In this document: piece by piece, positions 23,828-31,857 of the stretch | Position numbering within the stretch: the first letter of the stretch is position 1 | Layout of the letters: each line of letters starts with the position of its first letter | NCBI GenBank assembly: GCA_964532405.1 | Contig: CAZHIC010000017.1 | Span: 1-53,894 of the forward strand | Direction: 5' to 3' | Length of the DNA: 53,894 nt | Source of the DNA: PALSA-1006 sp964532405 | GTDB taxonomy: Bacteria > Pseudomonadota > Gammaproteobacteria > Burkholderiales > Gallionellaceae | Position numbers and translations under genes: made by a program | The notes under the pieces: generated by a model | The model's database searches: none | What the model saw: the letters and a program-made list of their open reading frames with translations, nothing else | Told to the model about the DNA's origin: nothing

Positions 23828-25552
23828 ATGAATAGCTACTCGAATCTGTATTTTCCGCGTGACCGAATCAAAGCATTTCTATTGCTGCTGTTGGTTGGCT
23901 TCGTCTATCTGCCGTTTCTCGACAATCCGCTGGTGTTCGACGATGTGCCATTCTTCAATGGCGGTCCGTCGGGTTATTCAGATCAGCTTTTTGAGTTTAA
24001 CCTTCGCTGGTTTCCTTATTTTTCCTTGGGCTTCACTTGGGTGTTTGCCGCTGAAAACCTATCCGCTTATCGCGTGCAGAATTTGTTGCTGCATGGCTTG
24101 AATGTGTTGTTGCTGTTGTTGTTGATGCGCTTATGGATCGGGGTGTTTATTGCCGACGCGAGCAAAGAAAGGCTTGCCAATTGGGGGGCGTGGCTGGGCG
24201 CACTGGTGTTCGCGTGCCATCCGCTGGCCGTGTACGGCGTGGGTTATTTGATACAGCGCAGTATTTTGATGGCGACGCTGTTCACCTTGGTGATGCAGCT
24301 CGCTTATTTGCGCGGCCTGCTGGAAAACAAAAAACGATATATGGCGCTGGCCGTGGCGGCCTATTTTCTCGCCGTATTCAGTAAAGAGCATAGCATCATG
24401 GCTCCGGCTATTCTGTTGCCGCTGACTTGGATAATGCGTGATCGCATTCAATTTTCTCCGCGCATCATGCTGGCAACCTGGATAGGTTTTGCACTGGTTG
24501 CGTTGCTCGTGGTCATGCGCCTCAAAGGCCTGTTGGGCGTGGCCTACGAGCCGGATGCGGCCAATTTGTTCGGGCGGCAACAGGTGCTGCAGGGAGCGCC
24601 TGCGCTGTATCTGTTGAGCGTGCTCACTCAGGCCGGTTTGTTTTTTAAATATTGCTTGCTGATGCTCGTGCCCAATCCGGCATGGATGTCGGTCGACATG
24701 CGCGAAACGTTTCTCCTTTCATGGCGCGACTGGACGAGCTGGATAGGGTTGTTGGCGTTTGTCGGCTACGGCCTGTTTGCCCTGCGTTGTTTGCTGCGCG
24801 GCGGGCGCATCGCCTTGCTGGGGTTGGCTTTGCTTTACCCTTGGCTGTTGTTCATGACGGAGTTTTCCAGTATTCGTGTACAGGAAATTTTCGTGCTGTA
24901 CCGCAGTTACCTGTGGTTGCCCGGTTACATGCTGTTATTGCCTTTGTTGGTCAGCGCATGGCCCTCTTTTGTAGGGTGGGTAGACAGGGTTTTCGTCTGC
25001 CCACGCGGCTCGTTATCGGCGTGGGCACAGAAGCGTGCCCACCCTACGCTGCCGCAAGAGGGGGGAGCAAAGTTCATGTTGGCAGGAGCTCTAATCGCTC
25101 TGTTGTTAGTACCCTTGTCATGGAACCGGCTGTGGGTGTTCGCCGACAATTATCGCCTGTGGAACGATGCCGCGCAGTTGTTGCATAGCGATCAAACACC
25201 GGGGGCAAACCGGATATTTTATAACCGGGGGCAGGCCGAGGCGGCTATGCACAAATGGGACGACGCCATTGCAGATTTCCAGCGGGCGATCACGCTCAGT
25301 CCGCCGCTTGCACCGCTTCACCACACGTTAGGTTTGGTATATATGGATACGGGACGCTATCAGGATGCGCTCGCCCAATTTGAGGCGGCGATTGCGCTCA
25401 AGCCGGAGGAGGCTGGCTATTACTATGCCAAGGCGATGTCGCTGAAACGGCTGCATCGGGATGATCTGGCCATGCGGCAGATGGAGAAAAGCTGTGAGTT
25501 GAAGTTTATGACGGCTTGCTTGATCGTTCAAATGAACGCGGGCAGCAAATAG
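23828..25552 (+). CDS. Multi-pass membrane protein with C-terminal TPRs, GT-C/TMTC-like
   Basis: About 574 residues with roughly ten membrane helices followed by TPR repeats (about 455-560; RIFYNRGQAEAAMHKWDDAI, PLHHTLGLVYMDTGRYQDAL, LKPEEAGYYYAKAMSLKRL). The first loop has DNPLVFDDVPFF, like the acidic loop of GT-C and TMTC-type transferases that use lipid-linked sugars. Genes directly downstream of pilA in several bacteria encode pilin glycosyltransferases (TfpO, TfpW), so pilin modification is a reasonable but unproven role. ATG 23828 has GGATGAG before it; ATG 23819 is possible. Residues about 382-407 come from an embedded palindromic repeat in a loop between helices. Confidence 0.72.
   Translation: MNSYSNLYFPRDRIKAFLLLLLVGFVYLPFLDNPLVFDDVPFFNGGPSGYSDQLFEFNLRWFPYFSLGFTWVFAAENLSAYRVQNLLLHGLNVLLLLLLMRLWIGVFIADASKERLANWGAWLGALVFACHPLAVYGVGYLIQRSILMATLFTLVMQLAYLRGLLENKKRYMALAVAAYFLAVFSKEHSIMAPAILLPLTWIMRDRIQFSPRIMLATWIGFALVALLVVMRLKGLLGVAYEPDAANLFGRQQVLQGAPALYLLSVLTQAGLFFKYCLLMLVPNPAWMSVDMRETFLLSWRDWTSWIGLLAFVGYGLFALRCLLRGGRIALLGLALLYPWLLFMTEFSSIRVQEIFVLYRSYLWLPGYMLLLPLLVSAWPSFVGWVDRVFVCPRGSLSAWAQKRAHPTLPQEGGAKFMLAGALIALLLVPLSWNRLWVFADNYRLWNDAAQLLHSDQTPGANRIFYNRGQAEAAMHKWDDAIADFQRAITLSPPLAPLHHTLGLVYMDTGRYQDALAQFEAAIALKPEEAGYYYAKAMSLKRLHRDDLAMRQMEKSCELKFMTACLIVQMNAGSK
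24971..25047. repeat. REP-like double hairpin embedded in a coding region
   Basis: The outer arms GTAGGGTGGG (24971-24980) and CCCACCCTAC (25038-25047) enclose two hairpins: GTGGGTAGAC/GTCTGCCCAC (24976-25004) and GTGGGCAC/GTGCCCAC (25021-25042). In frame it encodes VGWVDRVFVCPRGSLSAWAQ and KRAHPT. The structure is that of an intergenic TAGGGTGGGC-type repeat, here kept open within the pilin-linked membrane protein. Confidence 0.85.
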
Positions 25553-25658
25553 CGGATCAATTTTTCTTGCGCTGTGCCGCCGCGATTCCTTGCGGCACAG
25601 TGAGTTTGCTTGAAACGGGTAATGGGTTAAACTCGTGTCACTTTGAAAGGAGCTCACC

Positions 25659-25922
25659 ATGAGTACCATCACATTTGATACATTGAGATTCGTTAAAACA
25701 TTAGAAGCCGGCGGCATTAGCCCGGAGCAAGCAGAGGCAATTGCAGAGGCTTACCGCGATGCCTCGGCTGACCAACAACTCGTTACAAAAGTTGATCTTG
25801 AGTTAGCACTACAAAAAGAATTGGCACCAATGAAAACGGAGCAACAGGTAGCAAAATGGATGAATGGCTTAATGCTGGGCGGCATTGTTACACTGATACT
25901 CAAATCTTTTTATATTGCTTAA
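25659..25922 (+). CDS. DUF1640-like small membrane-anchored coiled-coil protein
   Basis: This 87-residue protein starts MSTITFDTLRFVKTLEAGG, has an alpha-helical middle (SPEQAEAIAEAYRDA) and ends in a single membrane helix (WMNGLMLGGIVTLILKSFY). This layout is typical of bacterial DUF1640 proteins, distant relatives of mitochondrial MCUR1/CCDC90. The function in bacteria is unknown. AAGGAG precedes the ATG. A close paralogue lies convergently 80 bases away on the minus strand, with a shared palindromic terminator between them. Confidence 0.8.
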   Translation: MSTITFDTLRFVKTLEAGGISPEQAEAIAEAYRDASADQQLVTKVDLELALQKELAPMKTEQQVAKWMNGLMLGGIVTLILKSFYIA

Positions 25923-25959
25923 TCTGCTGTCTTCTAGTTGAGTTTTTAATAGTGGAAAA

Positions 25960-25987
25960 AATGAAAGCCCCTGCAGGGGCTTTCATT
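25960..25987. terminator. Bidirectional terminator between DUF1640 paralogues
   Basis: AATGAAAGCCCCTGCAGGGGCTTTCATT is a perfect 28-base palindrome with flanking A and T tracts; it serves both convergent genes. Confidence 0.9.
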
Positions 25988-26002
25988 TCTCTGTGCAGAG
26001 AG

Positions 26003-26251
26003 TTAGTGGGGCAATTTCATTAGAATCCCGATTAACAAAGCGAACTGGGCAAACGCTAGACCTACAATCCATTTGAGTAAATCGTATTTCAACTCAAGCA
26101 AATCGTTTTTTGTCGCCAGATCCTTGGTTTTAGTAAGCTCTTCAAAAGCTTCACTCTGCGCTTCGGCGATTGCCTCGGCGGTTGCTTGTGACATGCCAGC
26201 GCTTTCAAGTTTTTTAACGAACTTCAGTGTGTCGAAAGTAATTGTGCTCAT
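26003..26251 (-). CDS. DUF1640-like small membrane-anchored coiled-coil protein (paralogue)
   Basis: This 82-residue protein starts MSTITFDTLKFVKKLESAGM, nearly the same as its convergent neighbour. It has a longer charged coiled coil (AIAEAQSEAFEELTKTKDLATKNDLLEL) and a C-terminal membrane helix (WIVGLAFAQFALLIGILM). GGAAG lies before the ATG. The pair probably arose by an inverted duplication; the membrane helices have diverged more than the N-termini. Confidence 0.8.
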   Translation of the reverse strand: MSTITFDTLKFVKKLESAGMSQATAEAIAEAQSEAFEELTKTKDLATKNDLLELKYDLLKWIVGLAFAQFALLIGILMKLPH

Positions 26252-26356
26252 GTTTGTTTCCTTCCAAAGTTGGTTCAGTTTAACTCAATGCTGTTTAAAT
26301 GAAAATTGATCCACTCCTGTTGGGGGCTAGGCTGTAGTGTTGATATTGCTCAGGAG

Positions 26357-27778
26357 CTAATTCTTCTTGCGCTGTGCCGCCGCAATCTCTTTGAATTGCT
26401 TAAGCTCGGTCTCTATCGTCGAGAGTTCGTAGTAGTCCGTTCCCCCTTGTTTGGCGAGTTCCAGCTGTTCGATCGCACCGCGCAGGTTGCCGTGCAGGAT
26501 GTAGTTGTAGGCAAGGGCGTGGTGCTCTTCTTGCACCCTGCCCAACGCGGCAAAAGTCCGCGCCTGTAGTTCGTACAGGCGGGCGTCATTGGGGTGGGCG
26601 AGGATTTGTTCGTTGAGCAGCTTGAGCGTTTCTTCAAAGCGCCGGTCTTGCAGCAGCACTTCGGCGTAGTCGTAGACCAGGGCGCGATGTTGCGGGAAGT
26701 TTTGTGTGGCGCTGCGGTAGAAGTCGGCGATATTTTTTTCCTGCCCGCCGAGGCGTTTAATTTTTCCCGCCAGCGTGGCGATCATGGCATTGGTGGGGGC
26801 TTGTTGCTGCAAGGTGGCGAATTCTTGTGCGGCCAATTTCTCCTGATTGTTGCGCAACAAGGCGAGTACCAGTCCATACCGGTTGGCGACGGGGTTGCCA
26901 AACTTTTGCTCGCCCAGAGCCGAGGTGAAGAAAGCGACGGCTTCGCTGGGCGTTTTTACATGGGCATTCAGTTTGGCGCGCACCAGTTGAAAGTTGAGGC
27001 TGTCCGGCACGAGGTGGAAAGGCAGTTGCTGCACGCGGTTGCCCACATCGGCGATGCGTTCCGCCGTGACGGGGTGGGTGCGCAAATAGGTGGGCGTGTT
27101 GCCTTCGGATATGCGCGTGGCTCTTTGCATCTTTTCAAAAAAAGCGGGCATGGCGCGCGTGTCGAAGCCGGATTTTTGCAAGGTGGAAAGCCCGATGCGG
27201 TCGGCTTCCTGCTCGTAGGCGCGGGTGAAATTGAGTTGCCGTTGCATGGCTCCGCCCTGCGCGCCATAGATGGCGGCAGTGGCGGCCTGCGGATTGTTGC
27301 GCGCGGCGAGGATGGCAACCGCGATCGCGGCCATCGCGGCGAGCGAATCATATTTTTGTCCCGCTATCATTCTGGCCAGATGGTGTTGGGTGACGTGGGC
27401 GATTTCATGACCCAACACGGAGGCCAGTTCCGATTCGTTTTGCGCGAGCAGTATCAGGCCGGTGTTGACCCCGATGAAGCCGCCCGGCATGGCGAAGGCG
27501 TTGATGGCGTTGTCGTTGATGGCAAAAAATTCAAAAGGCTGTGAAGGCTCGGCACTATTGGCGACCAACTGGTCGCCCAGCTGGTTGAGGTAGTCGGCAA
27601 TCTCCGCATCGTCCAGATAGCTTCTGTCGGCGCGTATTTGGTACATGCTTTGTTGGCCGATCTGGCGCTCCTGCTGCGGCGAGATCATCTCCTGCGAGGC
27701 GTCGCCCAGATCGGGCAAGCCGTCGGCATGGCAAGTGAGTGCGACAGAGCAGAGCAGGGGGAAAAGAAGTTTTCTCAT
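26357..27778 (-). CDS. bepA: BepA/YfgC-like periplasmic M48 metalloprotease
   Basis: BepA assists or degrades outer-membrane proteins at the BAM complex. The 473-residue product starts at 27778, where a signal peptide begins (MRKLLFPLLCSVALTCHADG); the frame is open further upstream but that part has no signal-like start. The zinc site HEIAH in VLGHEIAHVTQHH is followed by the third ligand in YEQEADRIG. C-terminal TPR-like helices (about 300-450) form the substrate-binding part. A clear ribosome-binding site is lacking. It is monocistronic on the minus strand. Confidence 0.9.
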   Translation of the reverse strand: MRKLLFPLLCSVALTCHADGLPDLGDASQEMISPQQERQIGQQSMYQIRADRSYLDDAEIADYLNQLGDQLVANSAEPSQPFEFFAINDNAINAFAMPGGFIGVNTGLILLAQNESELASVLGHEIAHVTQHHLARMIAGQKYDSLAAMAAIAVAILAARNNPQAATAAIYGAQGGAMQRQLNFTRAYEQEADRIGLSTLQKSGFDTRAMPAFFEKMQRATRISEGNTPTYLRTHPVTAERIADVGNRVQQLPFHLVPDSLNFQLVRAKLNAHVKTPSEAVAFFTSALGEQKFGNPVANRYGLVLALLRNNQEKLAAQEFATLQQQAPTNAMIATLAGKIKRLGGQEKNIADFYRSATQNFPQHRALVYDYAEVLLQDRRFEETLKLLNEQILAHPNDARLYELQARTFAALGRVQEEHHALAYNYILHGNLRGAIEQLELAKQGGTDYYELSTIETELKQFKEIAAAQRKKN

Positions 27779-27895
27779 GGGGTATATGATAACTGCTTTG
27801 AATTTTTGCCAAGAGTGTTTTACTGCGTTTAGCGGCGAGTTTGCCGAATCTGGACACATGCAGGCTAAACCCGCAGAATGTGCGTCCTCAGCGGT

Positions 27896-27994
27896 TCCTT
27901 TCCCCTCTCAGGGGGAAGGCTAGGATGGGGGTTGGCTCGGTAAGTTACAACGTTTCTACCCCCACCCTAACCCTCCCCCTGCATGGGGGAGGGG
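27896..27994. repeat. REP-like double palindrome upstream of the rhodanese gene
   Basis: CCTTTCCCCTCTCAGGGGGA with GGATGGGGGTT, then CCCCCACCCTAACCCTCCCC and GGGGGAGGGG form two facing hairpin units about 45 bases apart. The build is the same as at 18468, 28622 and 45972. It lies between divergent bepA and the rhodanese gene. Confidence 0.85.
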
Positions 27995-28036
27995 ATGTTG
28001 GGCCTATTGGACTATTTGAGATTGGCGGAGCAAGCA

Positions 28037-28351
28037 ATGAGCTATAAGAATATATCGGTTACAGAATTACAACCTTTGCTGGCAGCAGGGAAGGTGCGGA
28101 TCATCGATGTGCGTACCGATGCGGAAATAGCGCGCGGTTTTATCAATGGCGCAATGAAGTTGCCTTTGCACCTGTTGCCGCTACGCCTGCAAGACTTGGA
28201 TGCTCAAGCGCCGACGGTATTTTATTGTCAGATGGGGGGGCGCTCGGCGCAGGCGGCGGCGTTCGCGGCAAATCAGGGCATGGCGGATGTCTACAACTTG
28301 CAGGGCGGCATCACCGCGTGGGCGCAGTTTGGCGGCGAGATCACGCTATGA
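28037..28351 (+). CDS. Single-domain rhodanese (sulfurtransferase)
   Basis: This 104-residue protein carries one rhodanese domain: VRIIDVRTDAEIARGFINGA and the active-site loop with cysteine in FYCQMGGRSAQAA. Rhodaneses carry a persulfide on this cysteine and pass sulfur to acceptors. The ATG at 28037 has GGAG seven bases before; the upstream extension overlaps the repeat. Its stop overlaps the start of a TusA-like gene by four bases, so the two likely form a sulfur-relay pair, a common combination in sulfur-oxidising and iron-oxidising betaproteobacteria. Confidence 0.9.
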   Translation: MSYKNISVTELQPLLAAGKVRIIDVRTDAEIARGFINGAMKLPLHLLPLRLQDLDAQAPTVFYCQMGGRSAQAAAFAANQGMADVYNLQGGITAWAQFGGEITL

Positions 28352-28593
28352 GCGATGCGCTATTTGATGTCGAGCTGGATGCGCGACAGATGGATTGCCC
28401 GTTGCCGATTTTGCGCACCAAAAGATCTTTGTCTCCGATGCAGGCTGGGCAGGTATTGAAAGTAGTCGCGACGGACAAAAAATCGCCCGGTGATTTTGCG
28501 GAATTTTGTCGACAAACGGGAAACGAGTTGCTGGCTTCGGAAGTGCATGGCGACGAATTCGTGTTCCTGATTCGCCGCCGCGCAGTTTTGTAA
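28348..28593 (+). CDS. TusA/SirA-family sulfur carrier
   Basis: This 81-residue cytoplasmic protein has the TusA signature DARQMDCPLPILRTKRSL with the sulfur-carrying cysteine in CPLP, then KVVATDKKSPGDFAEFCRQTG and a final EFVFLIRRR. TusA passes persulfide sulfur from rhodanese or cysteine desulfurase to tRNA modification or other pathways. It starts within the rhodanese stop (ATGA overlap), which points to a joint function. The overlapping longer frame from 28225 is a shadow of the rhodanese gene. Confidence 0.92.
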   Translation: MSDALFDVELDARQMDCPLPILRTKRSLSPMQAGQVLKVVATDKKSPGDFAEFCRQTGNELLASEVHGDEFVFLIRRRAVL

Positions 28594-28621
28594 ATTTAAA
28601 TAATCTATTAGACCCAATATA

Positions 28622-28719
28622 CCCTCCCCCTGACAGGGGGAGGGTTAGGGAGGGGGTTGAAACGTGTACATTTCACCACTTCTACCCCCATCCTAACCTT
28701 CCCCCTGCAAGGGGGAAGG
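28622..28719. repeat. REP-like double palindrome downstream of tusA
   Basis: CCCTCCCCCTGACAGGGGGA followed by GGGTTAGGGAGGGGGTT, then CCCCCATCCTAACCTTCCCC and GGGGGAAGG. The second unit lies just before the convergent cytochrome b561 gene end. With the copy at 27896 it brackets the rhodanese/tusA pair. Confidence 0.85.
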
Positions 28720-28731
28720 AACTTTCGGCTC

Positions 28732-29256
28732 TTAATCTTCGAAACGTTTCAGCGCCATGCGGCGAATCAGATTGTCTTTCAACACGAACTGATGGTACAG
28801 CGCGGCAACCACATGCAGCGCGATGGTCAGTATGATGATGGCGACGATGGCGGCATGCACTTCATGGATCGCAAATTTCTCCAGGTCGGGCAACTTGCTC
28901 GCATCATGCGTCTGCAGTGCGGTGAACACTCCCGTGGTACTGATCATCACCATGCCGCTCACGGGCAAGGCGATCAGCAAGATATACAGCAGATGATGAA
29001 TGCCAGTCGCCACCTTGTTGGCGATGGTGCTGCCGCCTGCTATGGGTGCAGGCTTGCCGTCCTTGCGCAGGAAATAGGTGCGGATCAAAGTGAGAATCAG
29101 CACGAGGTCGCCAAGGATAAAGTGCCAAGGATAGAGCGACATTTTGGCGGCAAGGGCTTTGGTTTCGTCGAGTTCGTGGCCGAGATAAAAAGCGGCGATG
29201 AAGAGGATCAATGTGAGCCAATGGATGGCGGCGAGGCGTGTGCTGTATTGCTTCAT
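28732..29256 (-). CDS. Cytochrome b561 family membrane protein
   Basis: This 174-residue protein has four membrane helices and histidines placed for two b-type hemes: IHW in helix 1, PWHF in helix 2, IHH in helix 3, and EVHA plus LHV in helix 4. Such proteins oxidise quinol or transfer electrons in the inner membrane; the partner is unknown. It is monocistronic, and the gene ends beside a REP-like repeat. Confidence 0.85.
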   Translation of the reverse strand: MKQYSTRLAAIHWLTLILFIAAFYLGHELDETKALAAKMSLYPWHFILGDLVLILTLIRTYFLRKDGKPAPIAGGSTIANKVATGIHHLLYILLIALPVSGMVMISTTGVFTALQTHDASKLPDLEKFAIHEVHAAIVAIIILTIALHVVAALYHQFVLKDNLIRRMALKRFED

Positions 29257-29376
29257 GATCTATTCCTGTCGAGTTAATTCGGGGTGCGCGCATTGTAGCG
29301 CAAGACGGTTGGGCATCAAGTTACATGCTTGTTACTAATTGGGTTCCGCGGGTCTTTACGGTTCTTGTTTATAAAA

Positions 29377-29631
29377 TCATTCTGGCGGCAGCAATAATTG
29401 CCACGGTTCAACTTTGAGCGCGCCAGCGATTTTTTCAATGTTGCCGAGAGAAATGTTCCATACGCATCGCTCTATTGCGGAAATATAAGTTCGATCCAGT
29501 CCGCATCGAAACGCCAATTCTTCTTGTGATACCGCCTGCTCAACACGAAGGCGGCGCATGTTCTGCGCGAGAGTTTCTCGTAGCAGGTTTTTTTCCGTCG
29601 TCTGTTTGCGGTGAATAGTGCGTTTTTCCAT
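29377..29631 (-). CDS. Small Xre-type helix-turn-helix regulator
   Basis: This 84-residue DNA-binding protein has LAQNMRRLRVEQAVSQEELAF, CGLDRTYISAIERCVWN and IEKIAGALKVEPWQLL, a classical Cro/C1 domain spanning almost the whole length. The N-terminus is very basic. No partner toxin or phage gene is next to it, so its target is unknown. It could be a stand-alone regulator or the leftover of a mobile element. Confidence 0.85.
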   Translation of the reverse strand: MEKRTIHRKQTTEKNLLRETLAQNMRRLRVEQAVSQEELAFRCGLDRTYISAIERCVWNISLGNIEKIAGALKVEPWQLLLPPE

Positions 29632-29763
29632 GCTGTACAGAATCCATAAATGAAGTGTTTGTTACCACGGAGTTTGCTTCTCATATTGGATTGCGCTAAA
29701 GTCTGGCGCAGGCTGAAATGGGTCGTGCAACACCGTACCTAGTCGAATGCGACGGAAGGGTAG

Positions 29764-30477
29764 ATGATGGATTTTGACAAGCTGAGGATTATCCCAAAAC
29801 GAGAATTTTTTACCTTGCTTGGTTTGGTGGCGGGGACGGAGTTGCTGCTCATGGTGACGGTTAACGCGGCATTGGAGCAGTCAGGTTATCCGAACTTGAT
29901 CAGAGCCATACTGGATGCCGGGTTGCTCGCAATCATCTGCGTTCCGCTGCTGCTCAACTACCAGTTACGCCCATTGCGGGCGGCTTACTATGACGACCTG
30001 ACAGCTCTGCCGAACCGTCAGTTGTTTCGCGACCGTCTGGAGCAGGCGCTGGGGGCAGCCAAGCGCGAGCAACGTAATTGTGCGGTAGTTTTCATTGATC
30101 TGGATAAATTTAAACCGGTGAACGACGAACATGGTCATCGTGTCGGGGATGCGCTGCTAAAGTGTGCGGCCGAACGAATCTGGAATGCCGTGCGCGACAG
30201 CGACACGGTCGCCCGCTTAGGTGGTGACGAGTTCACTATCTTGTTACCGGTAATTTCGGAAGCAGAAGACGCCGCAAAGGTGGTGCGGAAAATCATGATT
30301 GAGTTTGCCCGTCCATTTGATCTGGATGGCCGCATCATTCAGATTGGTATCAGTGCCGGGATCGCCCTGTACCCTCACGACGGTGATGAAGGCCTGGCAT
30401 TAATCGATGCTGCCGATGAAGCGATGTATCGAGCCAAGAGCAAAGAAGGCTCAAATTATTGCTTCGCTATCCATTAG
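29764..30477 (+). CDS. Membrane-bound diguanylate cyclase
   Basis: This 237-residue protein has two N-terminal helices (FTLLGLVAGTELLLMVTVNA, AILDAGLLAIICVPLLL) and a GGDEF domain (about 75-237). The active loop is ARLGGDEFTILL, and the inhibitory RxxD site (RDSD) lies five residues before it. DDLTALPNRQLFRDRL, FIDLDKFKPVNDEHGHRVGD and YPHDGDEGLALIDAADEAMY are all conserved. It should make cyclic di-GMP under product feedback. GGAAGG lies six bases before the ATG at 29764. The short sensor region is just the two helices, so the input signal is unclear. Confidence 0.93.
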   Translation: MMDFDKLRIIPKREFFTLLGLVAGTELLLMVTVNAALEQSGYPNLIRAILDAGLLAIICVPLLLNYQLRPLRAAYYDDLTALPNRQLFRDRLEQALGAAKREQRNCAVVFIDLDKFKPVNDEHGHRVGDALLKCAAERIWNAVRDSDTVARLGGDEFTILLPVISEAEDAAKVVRKIMIEFARPFDLDGRIIQIGISAGIALYPHDGDEGLALIDAADEAMYRAKSKEGSNYCFAIH

Positions 30478-30535
30478 CGGGGGCAATTTGCAAGGCTATT
30501 CCGGAGGAATGCCACTGCGATAATCGGCAACAGGT

Positions 30536-31819
30536 TCAGGGGCGCGCAAGGCTTTGCAGCCAGGCCAAAGCACCTGCTCCCGCAATATGTCCGCTGGCGA
30601 AACAAGCGCTGAGTAAGTAGCCGCCAGTGGGCGCTTCCCAGTCCAGCATCTCGCCCGCGCAGAATACCCCCGGCATTTTTCGCAGCATCAGCTTTTTGTC
30701 TAATTCATCAAACGTCACTCCGCCTGCGCTGCTGATGGCTTCGCTCAAAGGGCGCGGGGCGATGAGTTTGAGCGGCAGGGCTTTGATCGCGGCGGCGAGG
30801 AGGGCAGGGGCGGCGAAATTTTGCGCGCCCAGCACTTCGCGCAGCAGGTTAGCCTTCACGCCTTTCAACCCCAGACGGCTTTGCAGATGGCTGCTGAGCG
30901 AGCGCGAGCCGCGCGGATGATGTATTTCGTCGTGTACGCGCCGCGTAGACCAGTCGGGGAGCAGGTCGAGATACAGAGTCGTGCTGCCGTTGCGCTCGAT
31001 ATCGTCGCGCAATGCAGCGGACAGCGCGTAGATCAATCCGCCCTCGATGCCGTTGGACGTGATAACGCATTCGCCTTGTTTGCGCACTTCGCCGAAGGTG
31101 GCGACGATGGATTTGAGCGGCTCGCCGACGAAGTGCTCGCGGAAGTGAGTACTCCACGCGATGTCGAAGCCGCAGTTGGCGGGGCGCAGTGCTGCGATGT
31201 CGATACCGCGCTGTGCCAACAGCGATACCCACGCACCATCCGAACCGAGCTGAGGCCAACTGCCGCCGCCTAGTGCCAACACCACGGCATCATATTTGAT
31301 GATTTTCACGTTTGCTCCCTCGCCCGCTTGCGGGAGAGGGTTGGGGAGAGGGGATTGCGCGGTCTCGAAGCGCAAGGCACCCTCAGTATTCCATCCGCAC
31401 CAGCGATGGCGCACATGAAAATGCACTCCGCCCTCGCGCAGCCGATGCAGCCAAGCGCGCAGCAGCGGTGCGGCCTTCATGTCGGCAGGGAAGACGCGAC
31501 CGGAAGAGCCGACGAATGTTTCGATGCCAAGGCCGTGTATCCACTCGCGCAGGTCGGTGGGCGTGAGTGCATCCAGCAGCGGTTTGATCTGCTCGCGCCG
31601 CGCGCCGTAGCGCGTGAGAAAATCGGCGTAGGGTTCGGCGTGGGTGATGTTCATGCCGCCTTTACCCGCCATCAAAAATTTGCGCCCCGCGCTGGGCATC
31701 GCGTCGTACACATCCACGCGCATACCTGACTGTGTTAGTGCTTCAGCCGCCATCAATCCGGCGGGGCCTGCGCCGATGATGGCAACGCGTTTTTGAATGG
31801 AGTTGTCGATAGCTGGCAT
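30536..31819 (-). CDS. TIGR03862-type NAD(P)/FAD-dependent flavoprotein (HI0933/YhiN-like)
   Basis: This 427-residue protein starts with the FAD-binding VAIIGAGPAGLMAAEAL, then GRKFLMAGKGGMNITH, a family hallmark. The C-terminal SSAGGVTFDELD, PGVFCAGEMLDWEAPTGGY and ACFASGHIAG fit the HI0933-like group. The substrate is unknown. Residues about 156-168 (SPLPNPLPQAGEG) are encoded by an embedded REP-like repeat and are not part of the family fold. The rest is intact, so the protein may tolerate this as a surface loop between FAD and substrate segments. Confidence 0.88.
   Translation of the reverse strand: MPAIDNSIQKRVAIIGAGPAGLMAAEALTQSGMRVDVYDAMPSAGRKFLMAGKGGMNITHAEPYADFLTRYGARREQIKPLLDALTPTDLREWIHGLGIETFVGSSGRVFPADMKAAPLLRAWLHRLREGGVHFHVRHRWCGWNTEGALRFETAQSPLPNPLPQAGEGANVKIIKYDAVVLALGGGSWPQLGSDGAWVSLLAQRGIDIAALRPANCGFDIAWSTHFREHFVGEPLKSIVATFGEVRKQGECVITSNGIEGGLIYALSAALRDDIERNGSTTLYLDLLPDWSTRRVHDEIHHPRGSRSLSSHLQSRLGLKGVKANLLREVLGAQNFAAPALLAAAIKALPLKLIAPRPLSEAISSAGGVTFDELDKKLMLRKMPGVFCAGEMLDWEAPTGGYLLSACFASGHIAGAGALAWLQSLARP
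31317..31354. repeat. REP-like repeat inside the TIGR03862-type gene
   Basis: CCCTCGCCCGCTTGCGGGAG with AGGGTTGGGGAGAGGGGA is the single-hairpin form of the repeat that also interrupts mqsR (21974-22010). Read on the coding strand it gives SPLPNPLPQAGEG without breaking the frame. Confidence 0.85.
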
Positions 31820-31857
31820 AGGTGTCGGGAGCGGTGTGCATTGGCGCTCATTATCTC

